DNA of 64,000 nucleotides from Polaribacter sp. KT25b (GCF_900105145.1 NZ_LT629752.1:62001-126000); one strand, 5' to 3'; positions 44,548 to 53,807 are shown, counted from the first letter of the stretch. Made by a program: numbers and translations. The notes: generated from the letters alone by a model not told the origin.

Positions 44548-45171
44548 ATGAGGACAAATAGTTTCACAATAAAAATGAGTAAAAAATCTAACCATGAGTT
44601 AGAAACCATTTTTCAAGAAAAAGCAAAGTATACGGAAGAAGCTGTACAGGCAGTAATTTGGGAGTTAGAAAACAGAAATTTAATTGAAAAAACAACTGTT
44701 CTTTATAAAGATCCAGAAAAAGAAGAAGACATAATAGTGCTTTCTGATTCTAAAGAAAAAGTTGAAAAAAATGAAAGTCCTTTTGAGGAATTAGTGTTAC
44801 CTATTTTGTACTCAAAAAAAGCAATTCAAGGTTTTACTATTTTCTTTACTACAATATTTGGTGCTGTTTTATTAATGCAGAATTTAAAAATAATGAATAA
44901 ACCAAAAGCAAGACTTCAAGTTCTTATTTTTGGAATTTCTTACACATTTGGCTCTGTTATACTATTAAATTATCTACCAAAAATCTTTTTTATAACATTA
45001 ATATTCAACCTAATTGGTTATGTAATTTTAGTTGAGTTTTTTTGGAATAAATATTTAGGAAAAGAATTAGAATATCAAAAGAAACAAGTTTGGCAACCCT
45101 TAATAATATCTATTTTAATTACTGTAGGATTAGTTTTCTTGCAATTTCTACCACAAATTTTAGCACAATAA
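44548..45171 (+). CDS. Conserved membrane protein of unknown function
   Basis: This 207-residue protein has a soluble, charged N-terminal third (a helical stretch HELETIFQEKAKYTEEAVQA that resembles a short alpha-helical recognition segment). Four predicted membrane helices follow: AIQGFTIFFTTIFGAVLLM, LIFGISYTFGSVILLN, FFITLIFNLIGYVILVEFF and LIISILITVGLVFLQFL. I recognise no family. It begins 16 bases after the ClC gene and is probably co-transcribed. An alternative start is ATG 44575. The lacI-type gene converges on it with 5 bases between. Confidence 0.65.
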   Translation: MRTNSFTIKMSKKSNHELETIFQEKAKYTEEAVQAVIWELENRNLIEKTTVLYKDPEKEEDIIVLSDSKEKVEKNESPFEELVLPILYSKKAIQGFTIFFTTIFGAVLLMQNLKIMNKPKARLQVLIFGISYTFGSVILLNYLPKIFFITLIFNLIGYVILVEFFWNKYLGKELEYQKKQVWQPLIISILITVGLVFLQFLPQILAQ

Positions 45172-45176
45172 ACGTA

Positions 45177-46202
45177 TTAAACTGGCAAAAAAGTAGATTC
45201 TCTTATGATTAAGTTTGTTTTTATTTCAACAGTCTTGCTACTTAAATAATCTTTAGGTTCTTGAATTTCTCTAATTAAATAATCTACTGCAATTTCTCCA
45301 ATTCTTTTTCCTGGTTGATCTGTTGTTGTTAAATTAGGTTCTACTATTGTAGAAACTAAAGAGTTACTAAAACCTACTACAGCAATATTTTCAGGGATTT
45401 TAATGTTAAATTTTTTTAGAGTTTGTATTACGCCTACAGCAGCTGCATCAGTAATTGAAAATATAGCATCTGGTCTTTCTTTTAAACTTAATAATTGACT
45501 TGTAAGTCTTTTGCCTTTTTTTAAAGAAATATCATCTGTACTTAAAATAAGTTTTTCATCAATAGGAATATTATGAGTTCTTAAAGCTCTTAAATATCCT
45601 TGAAATCTTCTTTCAGAATTATAAGAATGTTCAAATTCCTTAATAATTGCAATTCTTTTTTTACCAATATTTATTAAGTGTTCAATAGCATTAAAAGCTG
45701 CTTCTTCACCATCAATTATTATTTGAGTGCAAGGAACTTTATTAGAAACTTTGTCAAAAAGTACTAATGGTTTTTTGTTTAATGCATTTAGAATTGGGTT
45801 AACATTTATAGTGTTTTTAGATAGCGACATTAAAATGCCATCAACTCCAAATTGTAACATCGTTAATAACATTTCTTTTTCTCTGTTAATATCATTATTA
45901 GATTCAGAAATAATAACTCTATATCCTTTCATTTCAGATTGTAGTAAAATTTCTTTTAAAATTGTAGATGTAAAATAAGAAGTTATATTTGGTATAATTA
46001 CTCCAATTATATTTGTTTTATGAAGCCTAAATCCTTTTGCAAATATATTTGGCATATAATTTAATTTTTTTGCCAAATCTTTTACATTCTTTTTGGTTTT
46101 TATGCTAATATCTGGGTGATCGTTTAAAGCTCTTGAAATAGTTGATGTGGATAAATTCAACATCTTAGCCATTTTTTTTAGTGTTGTAACCTCTTTCTTC
46201 AA
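45177..46202 (-). CDS. LacI-family transcriptional regulator of the glycosyl-glycerate locus
   Basis: This 341-residue regulator has the LacI/PurR helix-turn-helix at the N-terminus (TLKKMAKMLNLSTSTISRAL, then LAKKLNYMPNIFAKGF with the hinge helix). A periplasmic-binding-protein-type sensor domain follows, with IIGVIIPNITSYF, QFGVDGILMSLSK, RPDAIFSITDAAAVGVIQ and VVGFSNSLVSTIVEPNLTT. It is divergent from the TonB-receptor operon, and a perfect 14-bp palindrome lies between them. It is therefore most likely the local repressor, released by the imported glycoside or a product. Confidence 0.92.
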   Translation of the reverse strand: MKKEVTTLKKMAKMLNLSTSTISRALNDHPDISIKTKKNVKDLAKKLNYMPNIFAKGFRLHKTNIIGVIIPNITSYFTSTILKEILLQSEMKGYRVIISESNNDINREKEMLLTMLQFGVDGILMSLSKNTINVNPILNALNKKPLVLFDKVSNKVPCTQIIIDGEEAAFNAIEHLINIGKKRIAIIKEFEHSYNSERRFQGYLRALRTHNIPIDEKLILSTDDISLKKGKRLTSQLLSLKERPDAIFSITDAAAVGVIQTLKKFNIKIPENIAVVGFSNSLVSTIVEPNLTTTDQPGKRIGEIAVDYLIREIQEPKDYLSSKTVEIKTNLIIRESTFLPV

Positions 46203-46232
46203 AATACATCGTTTTCGTAAAAATAGTTAAAA

Positions 46233-46256
46233 CAAACGTTCCCGCAAACGTTTGCG
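46233..46256. promoter_or_regulatory. LacI-type operator
   Basis: CGCAAACGTTTGCG (46243-46256) is a perfect 14-bp palindrome with a central CG, the standard LacI-family operator form. A further half-site CAAACGTT lies at 46233-46240. It is 41 bases upstream of the regulator's own start and about 24 bases upstream of the -33 element of the receptor operon, so it can serve both directions. Confidence 0.8.
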
Positions 46257-46279
46257 TGATATTTTCGTAAAATAACTGA

Positions 46280-46309
46280 TTGTAAATAGTGTATATCTTA
46301 ATAATTTTG
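46280..46309 (+). promoter_or_regulatory. Promoter of the TonB-receptor operon
   Basis: TTG (46280-46282), a 19-base spacer and TAATTTTG (46302-46309) match the Bacteroidota -33/-7 promoter well. The expected transcript start is about 20 bases before ATG 46337. Confidence 0.7.
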
Positions 46310-46336
46310 GTGTATAATTAACTAATTCCTAAAAAA

Positions 46337-49009
46337 ATGAAAAAAACATTACTAACATTAATTTGTATTATTAGCTTTTATGCAATAAACGGGCAAACTA
46401 AAATTAAAGGAGCTATTAAAGATAACATAGGTGAACCTATACCTGGAGCAAGTGTTATTATTAAAGGAACAACTTCCGGAGGATCATCAGATTTTGATGG
46501 AAATTATAATTTTACAACTTCAAGTACTGGAGAGCAAACTTTACAAGTTTCCTATGTAGGATTTAAAACTTACGAAAAAAAGATAAATTTAAATGGAGCT
46601 TCTCTAACTATAAATGTTGTTCTGCAAGAAGGAGGAGCACAACTAGATGAAATTGTTTTAACAGCTTCGTCAACTTTTAGATCTCAAAAAGAAACTCCAA
46701 TGTCTATTAGTTCTATTAAACAAAAAGAAATTACTAAGTTATCTGCAAATAGTCAGGCAGATATTATTAGAAGTATTCCTGGTATTACTGCAGAAGGAGG
46801 TGGTGGAGAAACGGCTACAAATGTTTTTGTAAGAGGTTTACCTTCTGGAGGTCAATATGTGTTTAATCCTTTACAATATGATGGAATGCCATTAATGAGT
46901 ACTTTCGGATTAAACTCTTCTGCACATGATGTGTATGCAAGACCAGATGTTGGTTTTAAAGGAGTTGAATTTGTTAGAGGTGGAGCAGCTGTTTTATATG
47001 GTGCAGGTTCTGTTGCTGGTATCATTAACTATACAAGTAAAACTGGTGATTCTAACGATGAAAACCTAATAAATGTAGAATGGGCAGATAAAGGTAGATT
47101 AAAAACTGATTTTTATACAGGTGGTAAATTAGGAGGTGAAGATTCTAATACATATTATGCTTTTACAGGTTTTGTAAGAAAAGATGATGGACCAATAGAA
47201 ACTGGTATGCCAACAAAAGGTGTACAATTTAGAGCAAATATTAAGAAGAAATTCGAAAATGGTTCTTTTACAGTTCACGGACAAATGATAAATGATAATG
47301 CACAATTCTTTATGCCTTTACCTTTAGATGGTGATAGAAATAGAATTACAGGGAATGATGGCGAAGCTGTTTCTCAATTATTATCTGGTCAGTTAGCAAA
47401 TACTTCTTTTTTAACTGCTGGTGGTGCTTACGAAAGTCCAATTGAAGATGGTGTTTCTACACAAGGTGGATATGTAATGGCAGATTTTAACTATAATTTT
47501 GCTGATGATTTAAAGTTTAAATCAAAAGTAAAATACGCAAACTATAAACACAATTTTGCATTGTATATTGGTGGAAATGGAACTTACAATAATCCACTAA
47601 CTTTAGGAGATTATATCAACAATGTGGCTCCAGGAAATTTAGGATATGATGCACAATATCAAGGAGGAATAGGTGCTATAAATTCAAATGATTTAGTTGT
47701 AGAAAACTTACATGTAGATCGTTTAAGACCAATGACAGATTATTCTGGTGAAGCATCTTTAACAAAAACAATAGAAACAGATGCAGGTAGTCATAACATT
47801 ACTGCTGGTGTTTATTTAGCAAGAACAGAAGCAGAAGATGTAAATTATCAATACAGAGTTTTATCAGAATTTAACAACAATCCACGTTTGGTAAATTTAA
47901 GTTATGTAGATGCAAGTGGTAATAATGTAACCTATTCAGAAGGTGGTTTGTACAACAGAATTGGTATGACTTCGAACAATTTCTTATCACAAACTAAAAC
48001 TGCATTTTATTTAACGGATGAAATGGTTTTTGATAAATGGCGTTTTGATGCTGGTATAAGAATAGAAAGTACAAAAGGTACTTTTAGCAAAGGTAATGTG
48101 GTAAGTAGTACAGTATATGATGATGCAAATCTATCATCAGATTTAGCAAATGTACAATTTGCAGATGGTAGTTTTGTTAGAGCAGATGTAGAGGCTACAG
48201 ATTGGGCATTATCATTAGCAGCATTACACAATTTAACAGATAACGTAAATTTATACGCAAACTTTTCTAGAGGATTTTTCTTTCCGCAAATTAGAGGTTT
48301 TGCACCAGTTGCAGGGATACCAAATACAAACTACGATTCAGAAAAAATTACACAATTTGAAATCGGAGCAAAATTAGGTACAGATAGATTATCTGGTTCG
48401 TTAGCTGCTTATTATGTAAGTTTAAAAGATAGAATTAAAATTACACAAGGTTTTGTAAATGGTTCTTTGGTAGATTTAACAAGATCTGAACAAAGCACAT
48501 CTACTTTAGGTTTAGAAGCTAACTGGTCTTATAAATTAACAAAGAATTTCGATTTTAGAGGTACAGCAACGTATCAAGATCACGAAATTACTAAAAACAC
48601 AGACAAAGATTTAGTTACTGGTGGTTCATCAGAGGTAAATGTGGGTAACGAATTGGCAAGACAACCCAACTTTCTAACAAGTATGGGTTTACATTATGAC
48701 AATAGCAGTTTTGATGGTCAGTTTACTTTAAATCATACAGGAAGCAAGTTTACAGCAGATAATAATAATGTAGAGTTAGAGGCCATAAACATATTTAGAA
48801 TAGGAGCAGGTTATACTTTTAGTTTAAATAATGATGAAGAGCGTAATGAAAACTTAAGAATAGGTTTTTCAGTCTTTAACTTATTTGATGATTCTGGTGT
48901 AACAGAAGGAGATCCTAGAAATGTAAATCAAGCAGGAAATGCACAATTTTTCTTTGGAAGACCAATTTTACCAAGAAGAATGTTTTTAACAGCAACTTTT
49001 AACTTTTAA
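46337..49009 (+). CDS. TonB-dependent outer-membrane receptor
   Basis: This 890-residue receptor has a signal peptide (MKKTLLTLICIISFYAINGQ). A carboxypeptidase-like regulatory domain follows at residues 21-105 (IKGAIKDNIGEPIPGASVII, SYVGFKTYEKK), then a plug domain at about 110-235 (MSISSIKQKEITKLSANSQA, IIRSIPGITAEGG, FVRGGAAVLYGAGSVAGIIN). The rest is a beta barrel ending in aromatic FLTATFNF. At 890 residues, and with no SusD gene beside it, it looks like a ligand-specific receptor for a small molecule rather than a SusC glycan importer. It is first in an operon with a glycoside hydrolase, symporter and glycerate kinase. Confidence 0.92.
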   Translation: MKKTLLTLICIISFYAINGQTKIKGAIKDNIGEPIPGASVIIKGTTSGGSSDFDGNYNFTTSSTGEQTLQVSYVGFKTYEKKINLNGASLTINVVLQEGGAQLDEIVLTASSTFRSQKETPMSISSIKQKEITKLSANSQADIIRSIPGITAEGGGGETATNVFVRGLPSGGQYVFNPLQYDGMPLMSTFGLNSSAHDVYARPDVGFKGVEFVRGGAAVLYGAGSVAGIINYTSKTGDSNDENLINVEWADKGRLKTDFYTGGKLGGEDSNTYYAFTGFVRKDDGPIETGMPTKGVQFRANIKKKFENGSFTVHGQMINDNAQFFMPLPLDGDRNRITGNDGEAVSQLLSGQLANTSFLTAGGAYESPIEDGVSTQGGYVMADFNYNFADDLKFKSKVKYANYKHNFALYIGGNGTYNNPLTLGDYINNVAPGNLGYDAQYQGGIGAINSNDLVVENLHVDRLRPMTDYSGEASLTKTIETDAGSHNITAGVYLARTEAEDVNYQYRVLSEFNNNPRLVNLSYVDASGNNVTYSEGGLYNRIGMTSNNFLSQTKTAFYLTDEMVFDKWRFDAGIRIESTKGTFSKGNVVSSTVYDDANLSSDLANVQFADGSFVRADVEATDWALSLAALHNLTDNVNLYANFSRGFFFPQIRGFAPVAGIPNTNYDSEKITQFEIGAKLGTDRLSGSLAAYYVSLKDRIKITQGFVNGSLVDLTRSEQSTSTLGLEANWSYKLTKNFDFRGTATYQDHEITKNTDKDLVTGGSSEVNVGNELARQPNFLTSMGLHYDNSSFDGQFTLNHTGSKFTADNNNVELEAINIFRIGAGYTFSLNNDEERNENLRIGFSVFNLFDDSGVTEGDPRNVNQAGNAQFFFGRPILPRRMFLTATFNF

Positions 49010-49031
49010 TCCCCTTTTTCAATTTAGTTTT

Positions 49032-49068
49032 CTCACTACTCAAACTTATTTTTTGAGTAGTGAGTTTT
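49032..49068 (+). terminator. Attenuator-like hairpin between receptor and GH63 genes
   Basis: CTCACTACTCAAA (49032-49044) and TTTGAGTAGTGAG (49052-49064) form a perfect 13-bp stem with a 7-base loop, followed by TTTT. It lies 23 bases after the receptor stop and 26 bases before the next start, so it may set a lower level for the downstream genes. Confidence 0.65.
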
Positions 49069-49093
49069 AAAATTATATAATACCAATTTAAAA

Positions 49094-50398
49094 ATGAATA
49101 AATTAGAAAAACAAGCAATAGAAGTACTTAATAATAATTGGACGGATGGTTTTAGTATTCCTTGTGCCAATTTATATCCCTTTCAATGGTTATGGGATTC
49201 TGGCTTTATTGCCATTGGTTTTGCACATTTTGATATGACAAAAGCAGAAAAAGAAATAGAAACTTTATTAGATGCACAATGGGAAAACGGATTTATTCCA
49301 CACATTGTGTTTCATACAGAAAATGATAGTTATTTTCCTGGTGCAAATTTTCATCGTTCAGATTTACATCCTCTAGCATCAAAAAAATACAAATCTACAG
49401 GAATGACGCAGCCACCTGTAACTGGTTTTGTACTAGAAAAAATGTATCAAATTAGCGAAGACAAAGAAGCTTCTTTAAATTACATAACATCTGTAATTGA
49501 TAAAGTATATTTTAATCACGAGTATTTTTACAACAACAGAGATCCTAAAAACGAAAGTTTAGTTTATATTTATCATAACTGGGAATCTGGTACAGACAAC
49601 TCCCCAATTTGGGATGATATTTGGGCAACCATGAATCCGCCAGAATATACTTTTGAAAGAAGAGATACTACGCATGTAGATGCTGCACAACGCCCATCTA
49701 AAAGAGAATATGATCATTATTTGCACATTATAGAAATTGCAAAAGAGCATAATTATAGTGATGAAAAAATAGCTGAATTATCTCCTTTTTTAGTCCAAGA
49801 TCCTTTGTTTAATGCAATGCTGATAAAATCAAACCAAAGTTTAATAGCTTTATATAAATTGATTGGTGGTAATAATGATAAAATAAAACAACTAGAAAAA
49901 TGGCAAGAAAAAGGTATAGAATCATTTAATAATAAATTATTTGATGAAGAAATTGGAGCATATATTCATTACGATTTAAGAAACGAAAAATCTTTAGGAT
50001 ATTTATCTTCTTCTTCTTTTTCTCCTTTGTTTGCAGGAATTCCATCAAAAGAAAGAGCAGAAAAAATGGTAAACGTAATGCTAGATAAATTTGGAAATAA
50101 GGATCAATATTTATGTGCTTCTTTTGATCCAACAAGCAATCGTTTTAATCCTAAAAAATATTGGAGAGGTCCGGTTTGGATTAATTTAAACTGGATGCTT
50201 TTCTACGGATTAAAAGAATATGGTTTTACAGAAATAGCAGAACGTGTAAAACAAGATTCTATAGATATGATAGAAAAAAATGGCTTTTACGAGTATTTTG
50301 ATTCTAGAAAAGAAATACACAAAGATGGTAAAGCTGGTTATGGAGGAAATCATTTTTCTTGGAGTGCCGCTTTATTAATAGATATGCTTAAAAATTAA
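49094..50398 (+). CDS. GH63/MGH-like glycoside hydrolase, probable mannosyl- or glucosylglycerate hydrolase
   Basis: A 434-residue (alpha/alpha)6-barrel enzyme like the glycoside hydrolase family 63 mannosylglycerate hydrolases, which cleave alpha-mannosyl- or alpha-glucosyl-D-glycerate to sugar and glycerate. Family features are the early YPFQWLWDSGFIAIGF, HNWESGTDNSPIWDD with the probable general acid Asp168, FDPTSNRFNPKKYWRGPVW and the final GGNHFSWSAALLIDM. The general base is probably a C-terminal Glu such as that in FYEYFD; I am not sure which. There is no signal peptide, so it acts in the cytoplasm on imported substrate. Length matches stand-alone MGH (about 430). The glycerate kinase two genes on is the strongest hint at the product. 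Confidence 0.8.
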   Translation: MNKLEKQAIEVLNNNWTDGFSIPCANLYPFQWLWDSGFIAIGFAHFDMTKAEKEIETLLDAQWENGFIPHIVFHTENDSYFPGANFHRSDLHPLASKKYKSTGMTQPPVTGFVLEKMYQISEDKEASLNYITSVIDKVYFNHEYFYNNRDPKNESLVYIYHNWESGTDNSPIWDDIWATMNPPEYTFERRDTTHVDAAQRPSKREYDHYLHIIEIAKEHNYSDEKIAELSPFLVQDPLFNAMLIKSNQSLIALYKLIGGNNDKIKQLEKWQEKGIESFNNKLFDEEIGAYIHYDLRNEKSLGYLSSSSFSPLFAGIPSKERAEKMVNVMLDKFGNKDQYLCASFDPTSNRFNPKKYWRGPVWINLNWMLFYGLKEYGFTEIAERVKQDSIDMIEKNGFYEYFDSRKEIHKDGKAGYGGNHFSWSAALLIDMLKN

Positions 50399-50420
50399 AT
50401 CCACATAAAACAAACTGATT

Positions 50421-52067
50421 ATGAATTGGCTAGACTATAGTATTGTAATATTTTACATTATTTTCTTTTTAGGAATGGGGTTTTTCTTTAAAGAAAATAA
50501 AGATTCTAAAGATTATTTTTTAGGAGGTAAAAGTATGGGGTGGTTTCCTTTGAGTTTATCAACCATGGCAACACAATTATCGGCAATCAGTTTTATTTCT
50601 GCTCCTGCATTTGTAGGGCTAAAATTAGGCGGCGGGATGAAATGGCTCACCTTTGAGTTTGCTGTTCCTTTAGCAATGATTTTTATTATGATTGTTATAA
50701 TTCCGCCTTTATTCAAATCTGGGGTTGTTAGTATTTACGAGTTTGTAGAAAAAAGATTTAGTACTTCTACTAGATTAATTTTAAGTATAGTTTTTCAAAT
50801 AAGTAGAGCTTTAGGTACTGGAGTTATGGTTTACACAATAGCTATTATTTTACAAGCAGTTTTAGATATTGATTTTGTGTACACCATTTTAATTATAAGT
50901 GTAATTACTATTATTTATTCTTGGCAAGGCGGTATGAAAGCTGTTGTTTGGGGAGACGCCATACAAATGATTATTTTATTCGCAGGTTTAATTATTTGTT
51001 TATATTTTGGATGGACTCTTTTACAAGAACATGGTGGTTTAACTAATGGTTTTGATGCTGAAAGACTAAAAGTAATCGACTTTAATTTAGGAATTGGAGA
51101 AGGAAATGAATATGGTTTGTTGCCAATGATTATTGGTGGTTTCTTTTTATATGCATCGTATTATGGTTGCGATCAAACCCAAGCACAACGTATGTTGTCT
51201 GCAAAAGATGAAAAAACCATTAAACAACTTTTGTTAGCAAACGGACTTTTGAGATTTCCGGTAGTTTTAATCTATTGTATTATGGGTTTAGTTATTGGTG
51301 GTTTAATAGCACAAGCACCTGATTTCTTAGAGGAAATTGCTATGACAACACAAAAATATTTTCCAGAAGAATTTGCAACTCATGGAGTAAAAGCAGATTT
51401 AATGATTCCTGTTTTTATTATGAAATATTTACCTCATGGTTTAATTGGTGTTTTAATGGTTGGTATATTATCTGCTGCAATGTCTTCTTTAAGTTCTACT
51501 GTTAATTCATTATCTGCAGTAACTGTAGAAGATTTCTTTAACAGAGGTAAGAAAAAGTTAAGTAATAAAAATTACATGCTTATCTCTAAAGGTTCTGTTG
51601 TTTTTTGGGGTGTTATTTGTATTGCATCTGCATTTTTATTTGGAGGAAGTAAAAGTGCAGTAATTGAAATTATAAATGCTATTGGTTCTGTGTTTTACGG
51701 ACCTGTTTTAGTCACTTTTTTCTTAGCTTTCTTTTCAAAAAAAGTAAATCATATTGGTATGAATGCTGGAATTATATCCGCAGTATTAATAAACTTAATG
51801 TTTTCTAAAACCATTCAAGAATTATTTCATATTGATTTAGGGTTTAATATTTTTTGGATTTGGTTAAACTTTACTGGAGTAATAATTGCATTGGTAGTTG
51901 CGTATACTGTAAGTGCTTTTACTCAAAGTATAAAAGTGAAACGCATTTCTAATTTTAATGTGAGTATAAAAAAGGAAGATTTTATGATAAAAGAAGTGTA
52001 TATACTTATTGCATTTTTTATTTTTATCGTAGTATTAAGTTATTTTTTGCCAACTATATTAAGTTAA
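50421..52067 (+). CDS. Sodium:solute symporter (SSS family)
   Basis: A 548-residue inner-membrane transporter of the sodium:solute symporter (SSS, LeuT fold) family. Recognisable parts are KDYFLGGKSMGWFPLSLS, MATQLSAISFISAPAFVGL, SWQGGMKAVVWGDAIQMIIL, YYGCDQTQAQRMLSAKDEK and the core GILSAAMSSLSSTVNSLSA. About 13-14 membrane helices are predicted. Relatives move sugars, sialic acid, inositol or organic acids. Here it is between the GH63 enzyme and glycerate kinase, so the likely cargo is the intact glycoside passing from the periplasm. It starts 22 bases after the GH63 gene. Confidence 0.9.
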   Translation: MNWLDYSIVIFYIIFFLGMGFFFKENKDSKDYFLGGKSMGWFPLSLSTMATQLSAISFISAPAFVGLKLGGGMKWLTFEFAVPLAMIFIMIVIIPPLFKSGVVSIYEFVEKRFSTSTRLILSIVFQISRALGTGVMVYTIAIILQAVLDIDFVYTILIISVITIIYSWQGGMKAVVWGDAIQMIILFAGLIICLYFGWTLLQEHGGLTNGFDAERLKVIDFNLGIGEGNEYGLLPMIIGGFFLYASYYGCDQTQAQRMLSAKDEKTIKQLLLANGLLRFPVVLIYCIMGLVIGGLIAQAPDFLEEIAMTTQKYFPEEFATHGVKADLMIPVFIMKYLPHGLIGVLMVGILSAAMSSLSSTVNSLSAVTVEDFFNRGKKKLSNKNYMLISKGSVVFWGVICIASAFLFGGSKSAVIEIINAIGSVFYGPVLVTFFLAFFSKKVNHIGMNAGIISAVLINLMFSKTIQELFHIDLGFNIFWIWLNFTGVIIALVVAYTVSAFTQSIKVKRISNFNVSIKKEDFMIKEVYILIAFFIFIVVLSYFLPTILS

Positions 52068-52079
52068 AGAATAAAACAA

Positions 52080-53204
52080 ATGAAAATAGTGATTGCGCCA
52101 GATAAATTTAAAAACTCGTTAACTGGCTTAGAATTTTGCTCTATTGTTAAAAAAGGAATTTTAGAAAAATCACCAGAGGCAGAAATACTTAATTTGCCCT
52201 TGGCAGATGGTGGAGATGGAACTATAGAAGTAGTAAAATATTACCTAAAAGGAAAAACAATAGATGTAAAAGTTAATAATCCTTTTTTCGAAACTATAAA
52301 TGCAACTTATATCTACTCTAAAAAAACAAGTACAGCTTTTATTGAAATGGCAGAAGCATCTGGCGTTAAATTATTAAAACCAGTACAATTCGATTGTAAA
52401 AACGCAACCACTTTAGGTACAGGAGAAATAATAGTTGATGCTATTAATAAAGGCGCAAAAACAATTATTTTAGGAATTGGCGGAAGTGCAACTAATGATT
52501 GTGGAATTGGAATGGCAACTGCTTTAGGATATCAATTTTTAGATAAAAACAATCAAAAAGTAAAACCTATTGGCGCCAATTTATCTAAAATTAAAACTAT
52601 TGATGCAACAAATATTCACCATGAATTAAGTAACGTAGATTTTAAAATTGCTTGCGATGTAACAAATCCTTTATATGGAGAAAATGGAGCAGCTTTTGTG
52701 TATGCTGCTCAAAAAGGCGCGTCAACAGAAGATATTTTACTGTTAGATAAAGGACTACAAGATTTTACTAAAATATTAAATGATGTTTTTTCTACGGATG
52801 TTCAATCTGTAAAAGGCGCAGGTGCTGCAGGCGGAATGGGAATTGCTTCAAAACTTTTTTTAAACGGAACGTTAGAGCCAGGAATTCAATTAATTAAGAA
52901 TTTAGCACAATTTGATGATAAAATTAAAAATGCAGATTGGATTATTACTGGAGAAGGAAAATTAGACACACAAACTATGTCTGGCAAAACTATTCAAGGT
53001 GTATTGGCTTCCGCAAAAACAAAAAAAATTAAAGTAGCCGCTTTTTGTGGTTCCATAGATTTGGGCGGAGTGAATGTCGGTGATTTTGGAATTAAATATA
53101 CAGACGCTGTAATAAATTATGCAAAAGATTTAAACGATTCTATGTTAAACAGTAAAAAATATTTGGCTTTAATGTCTAAAAGATTTGCTACAAAATACCT
53201 TTAA
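52080..53204 (+). CDS. Glycerate kinase (GlxK/GarK family, 2-phosphoglycerate forming)
   Basis: This 374-residue enzyme belongs to the GlxK/GarK glycerate kinase family, which phosphorylates D-glycerate to 2-phosphoglycerate. Typical segments are the N-terminal MKIVIAPDKFKNSLTGLEF, LPLADGGDGTIEVV, EMAEASGVKLLKP, ATTLGTGEIIVDAINKGAK, ILGIGGSATNDCGIGMATAL, GAGAAGGMGIASKLFL and ADWIITGEGKLDTQTMSGKT. It closes the operon 12 bases after the symporter gene. It would feed glycerate released by the GH63 enzyme into lower glycolysis. No glyoxylate or tartronate genes are near, which argues against a glycolate pathway. Confidence 0.93.
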   Translation: MKIVIAPDKFKNSLTGLEFCSIVKKGILEKSPEAEILNLPLADGGDGTIEVVKYYLKGKTIDVKVNNPFFETINATYIYSKKTSTAFIEMAEASGVKLLKPVQFDCKNATTLGTGEIIVDAINKGAKTIILGIGGSATNDCGIGMATALGYQFLDKNNQKVKPIGANLSKIKTIDATNIHHELSNVDFKIACDVTNPLYGENGAAFVYAAQKGASTEDILLLDKGLQDFTKILNDVFSTDVQSVKGAGAAGGMGIASKLFLNGTLEPGIQLIKNLAQFDDKIKNADWIITGEGKLDTQTMSGKTIQGVLASAKTKKIKVAAFCGSIDLGGVNVGDFGIKYTDAVINYAKDLNDSMLNSKKYLALMSKRFATKYL

Positions 53205-53210
53205 CAAATA

Positions 53211-53744
53211 TTAACTCCAAGGTTCTGTATTAGGTTCTAATTGTTTTTGACTGGTAATAATCGTTTTTGTTCTTTGTTCTACTTCTCCTATTTTTAAGCA
53301 AGAAAATAATAAGAAAGAAATTTCTAAATCCTTATTATCTAAAAGTTGAAGTTTTATGAATTCATTAAAATCTGGTTCTAAAAAAGATTCGTCTATTTCT
53401 GCTATTTTATGTCCGTTTTTGAAGATGGAAATTTTCTTTTTGTAATGAATTTTTAGTTCGTAAGTGAGTTCATTAATATCAATTGAATAGATGGTTTTTC
53501 TGTTGTTTTGAGAAATTAATTCTATTAAATTTTTATCATTATTTTTGATTGTAAAAACCATTTTCCATTTCCAAAACTTAAACTTTTTAGAAATATAATA
53601 AATAATTTTTTCTTCAGAATTAAAGACTTCAGAACCAAATTTTCCAAATTCCATAAACCATTTAGAGCTGTATAGTTTTTTTTCAGCATTAAAAAGATCT
53701 AAAGTATTATTAAAATGTTTTATTGAATATACTTGAGTACTCAT
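53211..53744 (-). CDS. Hypothetical protein, perhaps LURP-one/tubby-like
   Basis: This 177-residue protein has no signal peptide or membrane helix. It is a series of short alternating strands (KKLYSSKWFMEFGKFG, KWKMVFTIKNND, TYELKIHYKKKISIFKNGHK, IAEIDESF). The pattern recalls the LURP-one-related/tubby C-terminal fold, but I cannot confirm that. It converges on the glycerate kinase gene with 6 bases between, and stands upstream of nothing on its own strand, so it looks monocistronic. Confidence 0.5.
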   Translation of the reverse strand: MSTQVYSIKHFNNTLDLFNAEKKLYSSKWFMEFGKFGSEVFNSEEKIIYYISKKFKFWKWKMVFTIKNNDKNLIELISQNNRKTIYSIDINELTYELKIHYKKKISIFKNGHKIAEIDESFLEPDFNEFIKLQLLDNKDLEISFLLFSCLKIGEVEQRTKTIITSQKQLEPNTEPWS

Positions 53745-53807
53745 AAAAAAATGGTGTTGAAAATTAGAATAATCTTACAAAGATAAATATTTCAGTATTA
53801 GCAATTT

